This document shows positions 1-7,593 of a DNA stretch of 20,326 nt, piece after piece. The position numbers and the translations under genes are program-made. Source of the DNA: Dehalococcoidia bacterium UBA1152 (GTDB lineage: Bacteria > Chloroflexota > Dehalococcoidia > Lucifugimonadales > UBA2962). Location of the stretch: NCBI GenBank assembly GCA_002311285.1, contig DBZU01000041.1:19697-40022 (forward strand), read 5' to 3'. The notes beneath the pieces were generated by a model, which was not told the DNA's origin, searched no databases, and worked only from the letters and a program-made list of their open reading frames with translations. How positions within the stretch are numbered: position 1 is the stretch's first letter; every line of letters starts with the position of its first letter.

Positions 1-40
1 GTACTCCACCAGCCGTAGAAACATGTGCTCCAATTTTCAT
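1..40 (-). CDS. nfo: Endonuclease IV (deoxyribonuclease IV), N-terminal fragment
   Basis: Only the first 13 codons are inside the window; the gene continues past the left edge. Reading leftward from the ATG at 40 gives M-K-I-G-A-H-V-S-T-A-G-G-V, the characteristic beginning of endonuclease IV (E. coli Nfo starts MKYIGAHVSAAGG). The enzyme cuts DNA at abasic sites in base excision repair using a three-zinc TIM barrel. A GAGGT ribosome binding site lies about 8 bases before the ATG. The gene follows secF on the same strand with a 56 bp gap, so it is probably the last visible member of the cca-secD-secF operon. The call rests on a short but very distinctive match. Confidence 0.8.
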   Translation of the reverse strand, partial: MKIGAHVSTAGGV

Positions 41-96
41 GGTACTTACCTCAACAAAAATTTAAACTCTTGCTTATTATCTACGTATTTTACGAA

Positions 97-1026
97 TTAT
101 TCAGATACAGATAAGTTTCGCTTCGTAAAACGGGAAATAATTCTCGTAAAATCTTGCTGTTCCCAAGAAACTAGAATCTGAGTAGCCACTGCAATGGAAC
201 TATACGTACCCACTACTACTCCAATGATCAGTACAAGTAGAAAGGATTTTAGCGTCGGGCCTCCGAAAAGCATTAGTGCGAATAAAGTTAATAATAGGGT
301 TAGGCTTGTATTTATTGATCGGCCCATAGTGTCAGCTATGCTTAAATTAACGTTAGCTTCAAGAGAGCGGTTAGGCGCTGAAATAATATTCTCGCGAACC
401 CTATCAAACACAACTATAGTATCGTTAACACTGTACCCAATTACAGTTAACAATGCTATTAAAAACATTGTGTTAACTTCCACATCCGCCAATACGCCCA
501 ATATTGCAAAAATACCAATTATTATACCGGCGTCATGTAACAACGCTATTATCGCTGCAGTGCCATACCGAAAGGGTTTCGGCACATTACGAAACGCCCA
601 CCAAACATAAAAGAAAATCCCTATGGATGCAGCAAACAGAGCCCAAAAAGCTGCAATCACGGTTTCTTGAGCAACAAGAGGTGACACTTTATCAAATGAC
701 AACACTTCGTACCCACTAGGCGAAAGCTGATCCTGTAAATATCCGAGTGTTTTTTCTTTCTCTAATTCCGTTAGCTCCTTAGTCCTAATGAAGAAAGTGT
801 TATCTCCAAAATTCTGTACTGTGGCATCAGCCACATCTAAACTATCTAAAGACAGTCTTATGGATTGCTGATCAACCGGATCACCAAACTTTACTGTCAT
901 AGTGCTCCCGCCTGTAAAATCAATACCCGCATTAAGGCCTGGTGCAATTATCAAGAAAACAAGTCCTGGTATTAGTAGAATGGCGGAGATCAAAAAAAAC
1001 CACCCTCTTTGTTTGGCTATGTTCAA
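97..1026 (-). CDS. secF: Protein translocase subunit SecF
   Basis: SecF works with SecD in the cytoplasmic membrane, using proton motive force to complete export of proteins through SecYEG. The start is taken as the TTG at 1026, giving 309 residues: an AAGGAG ribosome binding site overlaps the secD stop codon and sits 6 bases before this TTG. A longer reading to 1116 exists but would overlap secD by 80 bp and add 30 residues that do not look like SecF. Family motifs: a first membrane segment at about 10-28, GIDFTGG at 34-40, ALLHDAG at 161-167, and IGYSVNDTIVVFDRVREN at 196-213, the signature of the sixth SecF conserved block. Six membrane segments are expected. It sits 10 bp after secD, so translation is probably coupled. 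Confidence 0.96.
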   Translation of the reverse strand: MNIAKQRGWFFLISAILLIPGLVFLIIAPGLNAGIDFTGGSTMTVKFGDPVDQQSIRLSLDSLDVADATVQNFGDNTFFIRTKELTELEKEKTLGYLQDQLSPSGYEVLSFDKVSPLVAQETVIAAFWALFAASIGIFFYVWWAFRNVPKPFRYGTAAIIALLHDAGIIIGIFAILGVLADVEVNTMFLIALLTVIGYSVNDTIVVFDRVRENIISAPNRSLEANVNLSIADTMGRSINTSLTLLLTLFALMLFGGPTLKSFLLVLIIGVVVGTYSSIAVATQILVSWEQQDFTRIISRFTKRNLSVSE

Positions 1027-1036
1027 TGTGATCTCC

Positions 1037-2920
1037 TTAAATACTGCCCTTAGGCAAAAACTTTTTACCAACTGGAACAAACCAGTGAATTCTACGAGAT
1101 ATTCCAAGAGTGGCAACCAGTCTTAGCAAAGTCCTGGAAACTACGATTGCTGAAAACATGCTTATCAAAACACCAATTGCTAACGTTGCTGCAAATCCTT
1201 GAACTATCGATGCCCCCAACGTGTCTGCAAACCAAAATAAAATGGCACATGTAATCAATGTCGAAACGTTACTGTCTCTAATTGCTGGCCATGCTCTGTT
1301 AAAGCCAACATTTATAGACGTTAGTAATGTTCGTCCGGACCTTAATTCATCTTTCATACGTTCAAAAATTAAAATATTAGCATCTACTGCCATGCCAACT
1401 GATAGTATTACCGCCGCGACGCCTGAAAGAGTCAATGTAACTGGAATCAATTTGAATACAGTTAATAGAAAGGCAACATAGAGAATTAGAGCTACCCCAG
1501 CGATCAAACCTGGAATACGGTAATAAAGTGCCATAAACAAGATTACTAGTAGCAACCCTATTGATCCAGCTATAACGCTTTTTCTTAACGAATCCGCTCC
1601 TAGTATTGCATCAACGTCTCTTTCTTGAATAAGTTCTATCGGTACAGGCAAGCGACCAGCCTCTAGCAGTTGGGCTATATCTCTGGCTCTATCAGGAGTA
1701 AAATCACGGCCTTCAATGTAGGCAGATCCACCTGTAATAACCTGGTTAACTCCTGGGGCAATTAATTCTTCTTCGTCTAAGAATATTGCAAGTCTATCCT
1801 CCGTATTTAAGAGGTCTCTTGTCAATTCACCAAATTTTTTCGCACCCTGTGCATTGAATTCAAGATTTACTATTGGCATGCCAGTAGTCTGATGAGTACC
1901 AGCATATGCTCTTGATAAATCGTCTCCAGTTAATCCGACATCTTCATCAATAGCTCCGATTACCTCTACTAATTCAAATCCTAATTCAGGTCCAAATAAT
2001 TCGTTAGTCTTGTCAATTGAAGATGCTATTGGCTCACCGGTGGCAGTAATTAATGCCATAGCAAATGTATTCGTATCTGGAACTCGAGCTACAAGTTGAA
2101 CGGGCAATTCAACCGTTCGCACCTCATTACCACCAATAATAGATACTTGTAATCTGTTGATGGTGTATTGGCTCTTTAGTCCTGAAGCATAAAATAATGT
2201 TGATTCAATCATACGTTGAATTACAGAGTCTAAAATCTCTGCGCTTTCATCATTCAGTTCAATTACCAAGAATGATATTTCTAGAAAGTCAGAGTCGATT
2301 TTTGATGAAGAGGAAGGCTCTTCTGTTTCAATTAATTCCTGGCTAGTAGATGTAGATACTATTTGTTCCAATTCAGTCGATGATGTTGGAAGGTCTGCCA
2401 ATGGATTTTCTGTAACTTCTGTTAATTCACCATCTTCGCCAGTTACCGTTTCTGGAAATTCACCGATAGATATCGATTGTATGGAGTCCGCTTTCAATTC
2501 CACGGGTACAGGAACATCAACCTGCCTGTGTTTAAACTCCAAACGGGCTGTTTCGCCAATTATCCTCTTTGCCCTGGCTGTATCTGAAACGCCAGGCAAT
2601 TGTACTAATAGGCGATCTTCACCAATTAACTGTATTATTGGTTCACCTAATCCTGTCTCATTAACTCGTCGATCTATAATCCTTCTTAAAGAATCCATTT
2701 GATCCTTGGTAGGCTGAAGTGGATTGCCTAACGCGTCCTCCAAACTTGCCTTATACACCAAATGACTTCCGCCTTGTAGATCAAGTCCAAGTTTTAATCC
2801 CAAAGGATTATCACTTATTCTTTCAAAGCCACCTAGTCTTATATTTTGAAACCCCAGCGAGAGGCCGGAAATTACTATTAACGCCGTTATTACTAAAATT
2901 GTTACGAGATATCTACGCAA
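1037..2920 (-). CDS. secD: Protein translocase subunit SecD
   Basis: Partner of SecF in the SecDF export motor: a membrane protein with a large extracytoplasmic domain between the first and second membrane segments. It has 627 residues from a TTG start at 2920, preceded by GGAG with 6 bases spacing. Residues 4-22 are the first membrane helix; LGLDLQGG at 44-51, the LPGVSD segment at 108-113, LLEAGRLPVP at 418-427 and GMAVDANILIFERMKDE at 509-525 are SecD hallmarks. The last five helices lie between about 449 and 605. Residues about 141-212 are a low-complexity acidic and Ser/Thr-rich stretch inside the periplasmic-type domain, longer than in compact SecD proteins and probably a flexible insert. 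It lies 42 bp after cca. Confidence 0.97.
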   Translation of the reverse strand: MRRYLVTILVITALIVISGLSLGFQNIRLGGFERISDNPLGLKLGLDLQGGSHLVYKASLEDALGNPLQPTKDQMDSLRRIIDRRVNETGLGEPIIQLIGEDRLLVQLPGVSDTARAKRIIGETARLEFKHRQVDVPVPVELKADSIQSISIGEFPETVTGEDGELTEVTENPLADLPTSSTELEQIVSTSTSQELIETEEPSSSSKIDSDFLEISFLVIELNDESAEILDSVIQRMIESTLFYASGLKSQYTINRLQVSIIGGNEVRTVELPVQLVARVPDTNTFAMALITATGEPIASSIDKTNELFGPELGFELVEVIGAIDEDVGLTGDDLSRAYAGTHQTTGMPIVNLEFNAQGAKKFGELTRDLLNTEDRLAIFLDEEELIAPGVNQVITGGSAYIEGRDFTPDRARDIAQLLEAGRLPVPIELIQERDVDAILGADSLRKSVIAGSIGLLLVILFMALYYRIPGLIAGVALILYVAFLLTVFKLIPVTLTLSGVAAVILSVGMAVDANILIFERMKDELRSGRTLLTSINVGFNRAWPAIRDSNVSTLITCAILFWFADTLGASIVQGFAATLAIGVLISMFSAIVVSRTLLRLVATLGISRRIHWFVPVGKKFLPKGSI

Positions 2921-2962
2921 CTAATTCTCCAATCAAATTATTTAAATATAAGTTTTTCAATT

Positions 2963-4462
2963 CTACTTGTTTCCATTTTTTATTAATGCCCGTGCAAAAT
3001 CTATAGCTTCTTGACGGTTATTTATATCTCCTGCTGCATGAGCTTCGCTAATCGAAGAAATTAACTTGCCGACAATGGGGCCAGGCTCTAAAGCTAGCGC
3101 AGACATTAAATCATATCCATTAACTATTCTATGATATATATCCGGATCATATTTTTGATTGTTATCTAGAATATCAGCAGCCATTTTGCAGTGACGTTGC
3201 CAGTCTTGCAAATCAGCGCTCGATTTCAAAATCATGTCTCCTTTAGCCGCCATGTAATCCGCAAGGTTAAGATAAACTGTATCTACAGACACATTACCCA
3301 AGTCTCGATAATATCTGTAAACCGCTCTTTTTGATGGAATTGATCCTTTAGGAGCTACTTGGCTTGGCCTTAAGTGATGCTTGATTAGATTACTTACATA
3401 GTCGGTAGCCTTCCTGCTAAATCTTAACCGACTCATTATAGATCGTGATATTTCTGATCCCAAGGGCCCATGGCCGAGAAATCTTATTCTGCCATCATTA
3501 TCTACAGTTTTAGTACATGGTTTCGCAATATCATGCAATAAAGCAGCAAGTCTAAGCATCGTCGAACGTGATACCCCATCTGCCAATGGCTCATTGAAAA
3601 AGTTTCGCCAATGTTCAAATCTCGGAACAGATTCAAGCAATCGTTGATGCGAGTTTGTTTCGCTTAAAATCAATTCCAACATTCCCGGTGTTTCAAGAGA
3701 ATGCCTGAACACATCGTAGGAATGCTCCTTAGGTTGTTCAATATTCTTACAAGTTTCTAGCTCTGGAATGACTATGGACAATAAGCCAAGACTATCTAAA
3801 TTGTAGAGAGATTGGGTAATTTTTGAGGATGCTAGAATTTTTAGAATCTCATCTCTTACTCGTTCTATAGATATATCGGATAATAAATGGTTGTTTTTCT
3901 TCATCCAAGTGATAGTTTTAGTTTCTAATGAAAAATCTAGCTGGGCTGAAAGCCTAACGCCCCTCAAGATCCGGACAGGGTCTGCTCTAAGTGTTGCTTC
4001 TGAGGTGGCTCTTATGCTCCGTTTTAATAGATCACTATATCCATCTGTCGGGTCTATAACTTTAGCTGCACTTTGTTCACTTAATTCATTCAGCGATATG
4101 GCCATAGCATCGATTGTGAAATCTCTGCGAGAAAGATTGCCAGCAACATCTTCGGACTGATGAAGATAGCTAACATCGAGAGTTAAACTCTTTTGACCAA
4201 AAACTATTCTTTGTATATTGCGTTTTGCGTCTAAAGATATACATTTCCCATCAAGGTGTTTGGCTAATTCCAAGCCAACATCTTGGGTAGAGCTTGACAC
4301 TATTAAATCTAAGTCTTCAGTAGTGCGTTTCAAGCAGGCATCTCGGACTGCCCCTCCAACTAAATAAGCGTCAGTTTTATTCGCTCTAATAAAACGTAGT
4401 ATAGAAGACATGATGGAATTTATGTCAGTTAATTTAAGATGTCGCTCAGTTGTTTTATTCAT
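2963..4462 (-). CDS. cca: CCA-adding tRNA nucleotidyltransferase / poly(A) polymerase family protein with HD domain
   Basis: A class II nucleotidyltransferase expected to add or repair the CCA end of tRNA. Of 499 residues, the head domain has the GGAVRD motif at 36-41 and the metal-binding carboxylates D50 and D52 (EDLDL). RRDFTIDAMA at 112-121 and LRADPVRILRGVR at 158-170 are the next conserved family blocks. An HD-type phosphohydrolase domain follows, with H254 and the pair H310-D311 (LLHDIAKP). Bacterial CCA enzymes with an HD domain often also have phosphatase or 2',3'-phosphodiesterase activity. Poly(A) polymerase and CCA- or A-adding enzymes cannot be separated by eye, but CCA addition is the safer reading in an organism with one such gene. 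ATG start at 4462; no strong ribosome binding site is visible. It heads the minus-strand operon with secD and secF. Confidence 0.88.
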   Translation of the reverse strand: MNKTTERHLKLTDINSIMSSILRFIRANKTDAYLVGGAVRDACLKRTTEDLDLIVSSSTQDVGLELAKHLDGKCISLDAKRNIQRIVFGQKSLTLDVSYLHQSEDVAGNLSRRDFTIDAMAISLNELSEQSAAKVIDPTDGYSDLLKRSIRATSEATLRADPVRILRGVRLSAQLDFSLETKTITWMKKNNHLLSDISIERVRDEILKILASSKITQSLYNLDSLGLLSIVIPELETCKNIEQPKEHSYDVFRHSLETPGMLELILSETNSHQRLLESVPRFEHWRNFFNEPLADGVSRSTMLRLAALLHDIAKPCTKTVDNDGRIRFLGHGPLGSEISRSIMSRLRFSRKATDYVSNLIKHHLRPSQVAPKGSIPSKRAVYRYYRDLGNVSVDTVYLNLADYMAAKGDMILKSSADLQDWQRHCKMAADILDNNQKYDPDIYHRIVNGYDLMSALALEPGPIVGKLISSISEAHAAGDINNRQEAIDFARALIKNGNK

Positions 4463-4620
4463 AATGATATTTCGATGAGGCCAATAAAGTTCAATGCAAT
4501 TGATTGATCTGTTTCATTAATTTGACCACAAAAATGTCTTATGTCACATAACACCGTAATTATATAAAGCCATTATATTAAGCATGATTATTCATGTAAC
4601 CATCTCGAATAAACTTTCAG

Positions 4621-4661
4621 ATCTCATACTGCCAAATCATATCCACCATTTGGCAAGAGAT
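4621..4661 (-). terminator. Hairpin downstream of the cupin gene (possible terminator)
   Basis: TGCCAAAT at 4630-4637 pairs perfectly with ATTTGGCA at 4648-4655 around a 10-base loop. An outer arm, ATCTC at 4621-4625, pairs with GAGAT at 4657-4661. The structure starts 12 bp after the cupin stop codon in the direction of transcription. No uridine run follows, so it is a poor intrinsic terminator; it may instead protect the 3' end or be a protein binding site. Confidence 0.4.
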
Positions 4662-4672
4662 GAAATTTACAT

Positions 4673-5035
4673 TTAGCTCGTGCCTAGAAATTTCTCTAAC
4701 GACTGCACAGGTGATTTCATCTCGATTATTGTAGCATCCTCGATGGCCTCTAAACTATGTAAAACATCTATAGGGTGTCTGCAAGAATCTCCAGCTTCCA
4801 ATATAAACTCAGCATCTGCCACTACGGCTTTAATTTTTCCGCTTATAACGAAACATTGTGATTCGTGTTGGTGTTTATGAAGTGGAGACGACGAGCCGGC
4901 ACTGTAGTTGATCTGTAACATTATCATCTCGTTTCCTATCATTAAGACCTTCATCCGAACATCACCAATAACTGGTAAGCCTTCTATTGTTTTTATAAGG
5001 CTGTAGTTAACTTCAGCCTTTTTTCTCACAAGCAT
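4673..5035 (-). CDS. Small cupin-domain protein
   Basis: A single-domain cupin of 120 residues. The first cupin motif is G47-x5-H53-x-H55-x4-Q60-x5-G66 (around HKHQHESQCFVISG) and the second contains H93 in PIDVLHSLE, giving the usual three-histidine plus Gln/Glu metal site. Small cupins of this type include sugar-binding, dioxygenase and regulatory proteins; nothing here fixes the substrate. A strong AGGAGG ribosome binding site lies 8 bases before the ATG at 5035. It is third in line after def and the small ORF on the minus strand, but the 88 bp or larger gap and the strong ribosome binding site allow independent expression. Confidence 0.85.
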   Translation of the reverse strand: MLVRKKAEVNYSLIKTIEGLPVIGDVRMKVLMIGNEMIMLQINYSAGSSSPLHKHQHESQCFVISGKIKAVVADAEFILEAGDSCRHPIDVLHSLEAIEDATIIEMKSPVQSLEKFLGTS

Positions 5036-5072
5036 AAGATCGACCTCCTAGTCAAAGTCTAAATTACCCCGA

Positions 5073-5111
5073 ACAAGATAATACCTTTAAGAATTGCAAT
5101 TTGTATCTTGT
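5073..5111. repeat. Inverted repeat upstream of the cupin gene
   Basis: ACAAGATA at 5073-5080 is perfectly complementary to TATCTTGT at 5104-5111, with a 23 bp spacer that itself contains the palindrome AATTGCAATT. It lies between the small ORF stop and the cupin start. No T-run follows on either strand. It could be a weak terminator or a binding site; function is not shown. Confidence 0.35.
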
Positions 5112-5123
5112 CGTCCATTGAGG

Positions 5124-5300
5124 TTATCTCTTATCTAAAAACTCGGGTACGAATAATTTCCCATCAGGTTTTAATCTTGTAGCTGAGTGGATCCGGATCC
5201 ACTCCTGATCTGTCATCTTAGTTGTTCTGCCGGAGTTATTAGCCCTAGTTAGTCCATATGTCCCGACCTTGATCTTGACTGTTACTTGTTCCGGCTCCAT
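5124..5300 (-). CDS. Small unknown protein (58 residues, start uncertain)
   Basis: An ORF between def and the cupin gene on the same strand. From the ATG at 5300 it encodes 58 basic, polar residues beginning MEPEQVTVKI and ending VPEFLDKR; a TTG at 5336 would extend it to 70 residues and bring it 35 bp from the def stop. No good ribosome binding site supports either start. I do not recognise the protein: there is no signal peptide, membrane segment or cysteine motif. Three sampled 60-base lines here are 45-50% GC, slightly above much of the window. The sequence looks like a protein rather than noise (alternating KIKVGTYGL strand-like pattern, a WIRIH stretch), but it may be spurious or a remnant. 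Confidence 0.45.
   Translation of the reverse strand: MEPEQVTVKIKVGTYGLTRANNSGRTTKMTDQEWIRIHSATRLKPDGKLFVPEFLDKR
5185..5204. repeat. 20-bp perfect palindrome
   Basis: The 20 bases from 5185 to 5204 are a perfect palindrome centred on ATCCGGAT (GAGTGG...CCACTC at the ends). It lies inside the small unknown ORF, where it encodes the E-W-I-R-I-H segment. It could fold into a tight hairpin in RNA or be a dimeric protein site; coding constraint plus chance cannot be excluded. Confidence 0.6.
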
Positions 5301-5371
5301 CCTTCTAAGAATACCTGTCAGGTTACCGGCACTCAACCAATTATTTATGAGCAGGGATACAGTGGTCTATG

Positions 5372-5995
5372 TCAAATAATTGGCCTTATGGATTTTTCAT
5401 TTAGTTCAGATGGAATTATCTCTGCTCCGGAATGGCTATGTAAGCCAGATGCGTGCTGCGTTTTCTGAACATCGCCATCTGATGAATCTGATTCTACTTC
5501 TATCGGCCTAAGTTTCTCGTGTTCCAACAAGTGATCCATATACAAGATTCCATTTAAATGATCAACTTCGTGTTCTAAAATCTGTGCTAGCAACGAATCA
5601 GCTTTAATTCTCACCGTTTTTGACTCAAGGTTTAATGCACGAAATTTTACCCATATTGACCTTTCCACTGTACCAACAAATCCAGGCACGCTAAGGCATC
5701 CTTCTTCAACGACTCGTACACCTTCACGGTAAACTATTTCAGGATTTATATATACCCGCGGTTCTTCCCGCGGTTCTTCCCGTGGTTCGGCTCCTTCTTC
5801 TTCAGGAAGTTGAACCACTATCACTCTTTTAAGTACGCCAACTTGATTTGCAGCAAGGCCAACACCGTCTGCATCATTCATGGTGTCTATCATGTCAGAA
5901 GCAAGACGATTAATCGATCGATCAATCGTTCTAATTTTGCGTGCTCTTTGACGCAAAATTTTGTCAGGGAATTTAATTATAGGAAGGACAGCCAT
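5372..5995 (-). CDS. def: Peptide deformylase
   Basis: Removes the formyl group from the N-terminal methionine of new proteins; a metalloenzyme (Fe2+ or Zn2+) of the cytosol. All three family motifs are present: GVGLAANQ at 44-51, EGCLS at 98-102 with metal ligand C100, and HEVDH at 142-146 giving ligands H142 and H146. The protein has 207 residues. It carries a repeated charged loop (EPREEPREEPR, residues 70-80) between motifs 1 and 2, and a polar tail of about 40 residues after residue 167 that compact deformylases lack. ATG start at 5995; the ribosome binding site is weak. It is first in the minus-strand group with the small ORF and cupin gene, and diverges from the permease gene. Confidence 0.96.
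   Translation of the reverse strand: MAVLPIIKFPDKILRQRARKIRTIDRSINRLASDMIDTMNDADGVGLAANQVGVLKRVIVVQLPEEEGAEPREEPREEPRVYINPEIVYREGVRVVEEGCLSVPGFVGTVERSIWVKFRALNLESKTVRIKADSLLAQILEHEVDHLNGILYMDHLLEHEKLRPIEVESDSSDGDVQKTQHASGLHSHSGAEIIPSELNEKSIRPII
5755..5788. repeat. 12-bp in-frame tandem repeat inside def
   Basis: CCCGCGGTTCTT occurs at 5755-5766 and again at 5767-5778, followed by a partial third copy CCCGTGGTTC at 5779-5788. On the coding strand it adds repeated E-E-P-R units to a loop of peptide deformylase. The unit length is a multiple of three, so copy-number change would keep the frame. Confidence 0.9.
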
Positions 5996-6067
5996 TGATG
6001 TTGTTTTCTCATTATATTAAGTCGAACCAGTAGATTACAGTATTTTAGTTAACACAAGTTATAGCTG

Positions 6068-6076
6068 ATTATAACA
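6068..6076 (-). promoter_or_regulatory. Extended -10 promoter element for def
   Basis: On the minus strand this reads TGTTATAAT, a consensus TATAAT with the extended TGn motif. It lies about 70 bp before the def start and predicts a 5' leader of about 65 bases. No convincing -35 is present, which is usual for extended -10 promoters. The divergent gap 5996-6269 must also hold the permease promoter, for which I saw no clear candidate. Confidence 0.5.
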
Positions 6077-6269
6077 GTGCAAAACATAGCAAATATATGA
6101 ATTTAACTTTTTAACGTTATCCATAGATCAATCTATTAAAATTTGCACTGCAATATGTAGAATGCACTGATAAAATTGCTTTTGGAAACATAAATGAGCA
6201 CTTCAGCTGTGTTTAACAAAGCCCAGTGGCAGTGTTTTGCGAATAAACGAACGGAGAATATAACCAAGA

Positions 6270-7580
6270 ATGATTATTGCAGGAGTGATTTTTGGTATCA
6301 CATACCTACTGATAGCTGTGAGTCGGATCCCAGGTGCCATTATAGCTATCCTCGGCGCAGCTACTATGGTAACGGCTTTGGCGTTAGTATCCGGATTCAC
6401 TCCACACGAAGCTTTAAACTATGTGGACTTAGAGGTCATATTTCTTCTTGCTGGCATGATGGTCTTGGCAGATGTTATGTCTCGCACAGGTGCTTTCGAC
6501 TGGGTTGCAAATTATGGAGCTCGGCTAGTAAAGGGAAACGGTTTTCTGCTAATTATATTGCTCTCGCTCTTCACAGCAGTTGCATCTGCTTTATTAGACA
6601 ACGTGACAACAGTCGTAATTATGGTCCCAATAACGCTTAGTTTATGTAAATCTCTGGATCTGAACCCAATTCCTTTCCTTCTAGCAGAAGTATATGCTTC
6701 TAATATTGGCGGAACAGCTACTATAATCGGCGATCCTCCAAATATAATTATCGCAAGCCACGCAAATATACCTTTCACTGAGTTCTTTTTGAACATGGTG
6801 CCGGTAGCTGTAATCTGCCTACTTGTATTGTTTATTTTGTTATTCTTTTGGTTTAGAAATAGTGTTAATGTAGCTCCATCTAAACGTAAAGAGCTATTAA
6901 CAACATCTAATAATAATTTAATTACAGATCCAATCCTTCTGAAAAAGAGTTTGTTTGTGTTTACGCTAACAATCGTCGGCTTTTTCGTTGCAGACATTAT
7001 TGGCATTACCCCAGCGTTTGTCGCTATCGCAGGAGCAGGTTTAGCTCTTCTAATTGCTGATCTCAATCCAAGCGAAGTATTAAGGGAAATAGAATGGTCT
7101 ACACTTTGTTTTTTTGCAGGTCTCTTTATATTGGTGGGAGGCTTAGAGCATAGCGGCATTATTGATCTCATCACTGAATGGATCATAAGCTTTTCGTCGA
7201 ATGCAGATGGGACAATCTCTCAGGAATCAGAACGTAACTTAAGTATCATGCTGATATGGCTTAGCGGTGGATTATCTGCAATTATTGATAATATTCCATT
7301 CGCTACAACGATGGCTCCTGTAGTCAGTGACTTACTGTCAAGTAACGAGACAGTCAATGCCGGAACCGGTACTAATCCGCTTTGGTGGGCTTTAACATTA
7401 GGAGCAGATCTCGGAGGTAATTTTACGATAGTAGGAGCGTCTGCGAACGTAGTAGTTTTCACCATGGCACGAGCAAGGGGATACCCGATAAGCTTCTTTC
7501 AGTTCTTTAAATACGGTGCTGTAATTTCAATTCTGTCACTCGCCGTTTCTACCGGATACGTAATGCTCAGATATTATTAA
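6270..7580 (+). CDS. ArsB/NhaD-type ion transporter (SLC13/CitM/P-protein family permease)
   Basis: A 436-residue hydrophobic inner-membrane permease with about 10-12 membrane helices, of the ion transporter superfamily that includes arsenite permease ArsB, the Na+/H+ antiporter NhaD, citrate transporters and the P protein. The internal repeat is clear: LLDNVTTVVIMVP in the first half matches IIDNIPFATTMAPVV in the second. SNIGGTATIIGDPPNIII in the first half and GADLGGNFTIVGASANVVV near the end are the paired helix-breaking signatures of this superfamily. The ion or substrate cannot be set from sequence; an NhaD- or P-protein-like role is as likely as arsenite export, and no ars genes are nearby. 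ATG at 6270; GGAG lies 13 bases upstream, rather far, and an in-frame stop at 6261 rules out a longer start. The next gene follows after 13 bp. Confidence 0.9.
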   Translation: MIIAGVIFGITYLLIAVSRIPGAIIAILGAATMVTALALVSGFTPHEALNYVDLEVIFLLAGMMVLADVMSRTGAFDWVANYGARLVKGNGFLLIILLSLFTAVASALLDNVTTVVIMVPITLSLCKSLDLNPIPFLLAEVYASNIGGTATIIGDPPNIIIASHANIPFTEFFLNMVPVAVICLLVLFILLFFWFRNSVNVAPSKRKELLTTSNNNLITDPILLKKSLFVFTLTIVGFFVADIIGITPAFVAIAGAGLALLIADLNPSEVLREIEWSTLCFFAGLFILVGGLEHSGIIDLITEWIISFSSNADGTISQESERNLSIMLIWLSGGLSAIIDNIPFATTMAPVVSDLLSSNETVNAGTGTNPLWWALTLGADLGGNFTIVGASANVVVFTMARARGYPISFFQFFKYGAVISILSLAVSTGYVMLRYY

Positions 7581-7593
7581 TTGAGGTGTTATT

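Noticed and set aside
489..494. DIGGTR in the molybdoenzyme as a lost cofactor glutamine (residue numbers of the protein coded at 16379-18661)
   Set aside because: The GQG form is replaced by similar GG or SG forms in other members of this broad family, as far as I recall, so I did not treat it as an inactivating change.
194..610. Plus-strand 138-codon ORF opposite secF
   Set aside because: It lies wholly antisense to a confidently identified gene, and its composition is that of a mirrored membrane-protein sequence.
1027..1116. Longer SecF start at 1116
   Set aside because: It would overlap secD by 80 bp and add 30 residues outside the family pattern, whereas TTG 1026 has a well-spaced AAGGAG site.
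5904..5930. ATCGATCGAT-type palindromic run inside def
   Set aside because: It is a short repeat explained by the codons for the I-D-R-S-I-N-R stretch, with no other sign of a site.
6194..6640. Plus-strand 148-codon ORF overlapping the permease start
   Set aside because: It has no ribosome binding site, its product is Cys/His/Arg-rich without family features, and it reads out of frame through the clear permease gene.
6512..7186. Minus-strand 224-codon ORF opposite the permease
   Set aside because: The permease signatures on the plus strand are unambiguous; the reverse reading has no motif or start signal.
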